Origin: Symbiodinium kawagutii
Taxonomy: Eukaryota > Sar > Dinophyceae > Suessiales > Symbiodiniaceae
NCBI GenBank assembly: GCA_009767595.1
Contig: VSDK01018474.1
Location: 257,474-321,473 of the forward strand
Length of the DNA: 64,000 nucleotides
Direction: 5' to 3'
The position numbers and the translations under genes were made by a program. Positions within the stretch are counted from its first letter, which is position 1. Every line of letters starts with the position of its first letter. Under the pieces are notes generated by a model, which saw nothing but the letters and a program-made list of their open reading frames with translations, did no database searches and was not told the origin of the DNA. Shown piece by piece: positions 62,682-64,000 of this stretch.

Positions 62682-63099
62682 TCCAAGAAAACCAGCTGCG
62701 CATTTTTTGTTTTTTATTTGAAGGTGCTTTTTTCTGTCTGGATTTGGCTCCTCCAAACGGCTCATAGTTTCACCACGTTTCACCATTCCCGTGGCCATCT
62801 CCCGATAGCCAACGTGCCTGTTCTCCCTTCTCATCGCAGCACACAGGTGCCCTGACCCAAAGAAACTCGGAAATTGCAAAGTCTGCCACTGCAACCAATG
62901 CTTACATTTGTTTGCGAACGTCTGCAACAACAGGCTGATTGTGGTTTGTTGGATTTTCTCTGGAACGAAATGCGCTTGCCCCTTAGATCCAAGCCTGGGT
63001 TTGTACCTGGCTGCGCTAGAGCTAAGAGTTGACTGCAGCCTTCTTGATTTTGCTGCATTTGTTGCTCCATTTGACAAATCTTGAGTTGTAGAATCGGTG
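62682..63099 (-). CDS. Probable two exons, Gln-rich helical protein
   Basis: 63099-63007 reads LKICQMEQQMQQNQEGCSQL, then LALAQP, ending at GCCAG|GTACAA. 62817-62682 starts at GAACAG|GCACG and reads HVGYREMATGMVKRGETMSR, then LEEPNPDRKKHLQIKNKK, ending near an AG|G. Charged, partly coiled-coil. The phase between them was not verified. Family unknown. Confidence 0.42.
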
Positions 63100-64000
63100 C
63101 CCAAACAAAACATCCCTTGGAACTATCAGCACCATCCGACTGCAGTCTACGGGAACATTTGGGAAGAAAGTGACTATGCACGTGCAATCCAATATGCCAA
63201 CAACAACTTGAAGTTGAATTCAGACCTAAGATCTACAAAGCTGGCAGACGAGCCAACCACTTTGGCTGCCAGCTGGGCCACTTACCAGTGAAGCCTCTGT
63301 ACGTGTCTCGGATGCCAAGTTGGTTGCCAGCTTCCCCATCATGGTACGGCAAAGCTGACCGGTCTCTGCTTGGTTCGCGGAGTTTACCAAAATCAACGAA
63401 CACAGAGCCAGGCGCTTAATCTGTGGCCATACCGCTGCAGGTTGTGGGAATATGGAGGCAACGACATGCAATGACTATGTACAAGGCATCAATTCTAATT
63501 CAGAGAATGGCCACTGCTTGAGGAAGAGTGGCCAACTTGGCTGCCTCAAATGCTGGACGGGTCGCCAGCTTCGCCAGCTTCGCCAGCTTCGCCAGCTTCG
63601 GGGTCAGGGCATGGCGCAGAACCTTCGTCCTTCGAGGAAAGGGAAGGTCAGGTGCTGATCCATCACTCGGCTTACAGCGGGCCTTTCCTAGATCGACACT
63701 GTGAACTTCTCTCCTTAGAAAGTTTAGGATTAAAGTGATCCATGTACGTACTAGATCACACATGTCAAATCAAATCAACACGTTTAACTTGCGCACAACT
63801 CTCACTGCAGTCAACTGGACTGAAGCTCCTGATGGTCCGAAGAGGCTGCAGTGCTTTGAGTCACGGCACTGTCGATTGTCCTTGGAGCAATGGGAGTTGC
63901 GGGTGAGGCCCCAAACCTTTTGAAATTGCTAGAACAAGAAACACCTCCCGTTCGCATGTGCAGGAGGGCCATTGAAGTGTGGCTTGCTGTCACAAGACTG
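63100..64000. other. No gene firmly supported
   Basis: Mostly duplicated block copy 2. No splice-flanked exon is clear. Confidence 0.4.
63340..64000. repeat. Duplicated block, copy 2 (partner 48410-49095)
   Basis: Continues past the window edge. It carries a fourfold 9-bp expansion (TCGCCAGCT at 63560-63600) that is single in copy 1. Confidence 0.85.

Overview
The window looks like nuclear DNA of a dinoflagellate, probably of the Symbiodiniaceae/Suessiales type, though the genus is an inference. The reasons are: very sparse coding; large single-exon ORFs mixed with short exons flanked by AG|G; apparent GC and GA splice donors; long ATC-type microsatellites; and a Ty1/copia element with a Lys-Gly-rich Gag and a cytosine-methyltransferase-like insert of a kind seen in dinoflagellate elements. 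No operons, tRNA, rRNA or CRISPR arrays were found.

Layout. 0-3.2 kb: a 13-bp minisatellite and exons of an unidentified minus-strand gene. 3.2-11.7 kb: one complete copia retrotransposon of 8463 bp on the minus strand, with two 326-bp LTRs differing at 2 positions and a perfect 5-bp target duplication (TGATG). It is young but its frame is broken several times. 12.1-12.65 kb: an ATC microsatellite. 13.3-19.2 kb: J-domain gene A and its flank, a segment duplicated at 41.4-44.9 kb with gene B. 20-35.8 kb: many short minus-strand exons in simple-sequence DNA, and a gene with a HYD1-like ADP-ribosyltransferase (ART) domain (28.2-29.9 kb). 36.5-38.1 kb: J-domain gene C. 44.9-50.3 kb: further duplicated blocks, microsatellites and two terminal exons. 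50.3-51.8 kb: a multi-exon caspase-like gene. 52.1-52.8 kb: a membrane protein. 53.9-55 kb: a cysteine-rich ORF and two gene ends. 55.5-57.3 kb: a 603-aa PARP-like protein with an H-Y-E triad. 58-61.6 kb: two more unidentified minus-strand ORFs, one with two similar ART-reminiscent segments. 61.75-62.06 kb: an odd degenerate ~19-bp repeat.

Nearly every supported gene or exon lies on the minus strand, which fits the unidirectional gene arrays of dinoflagellates. The strongest themes are a triplicated, nuclear-targeted J-protein family that shows gene conversion, a group of ART-fold proteins beside a caspase-like protease, and the copia element. Splice sites were read by eye. Where donor, acceptor and codon phase agree, exon limits are given to the base; elsewhere they are approximate.
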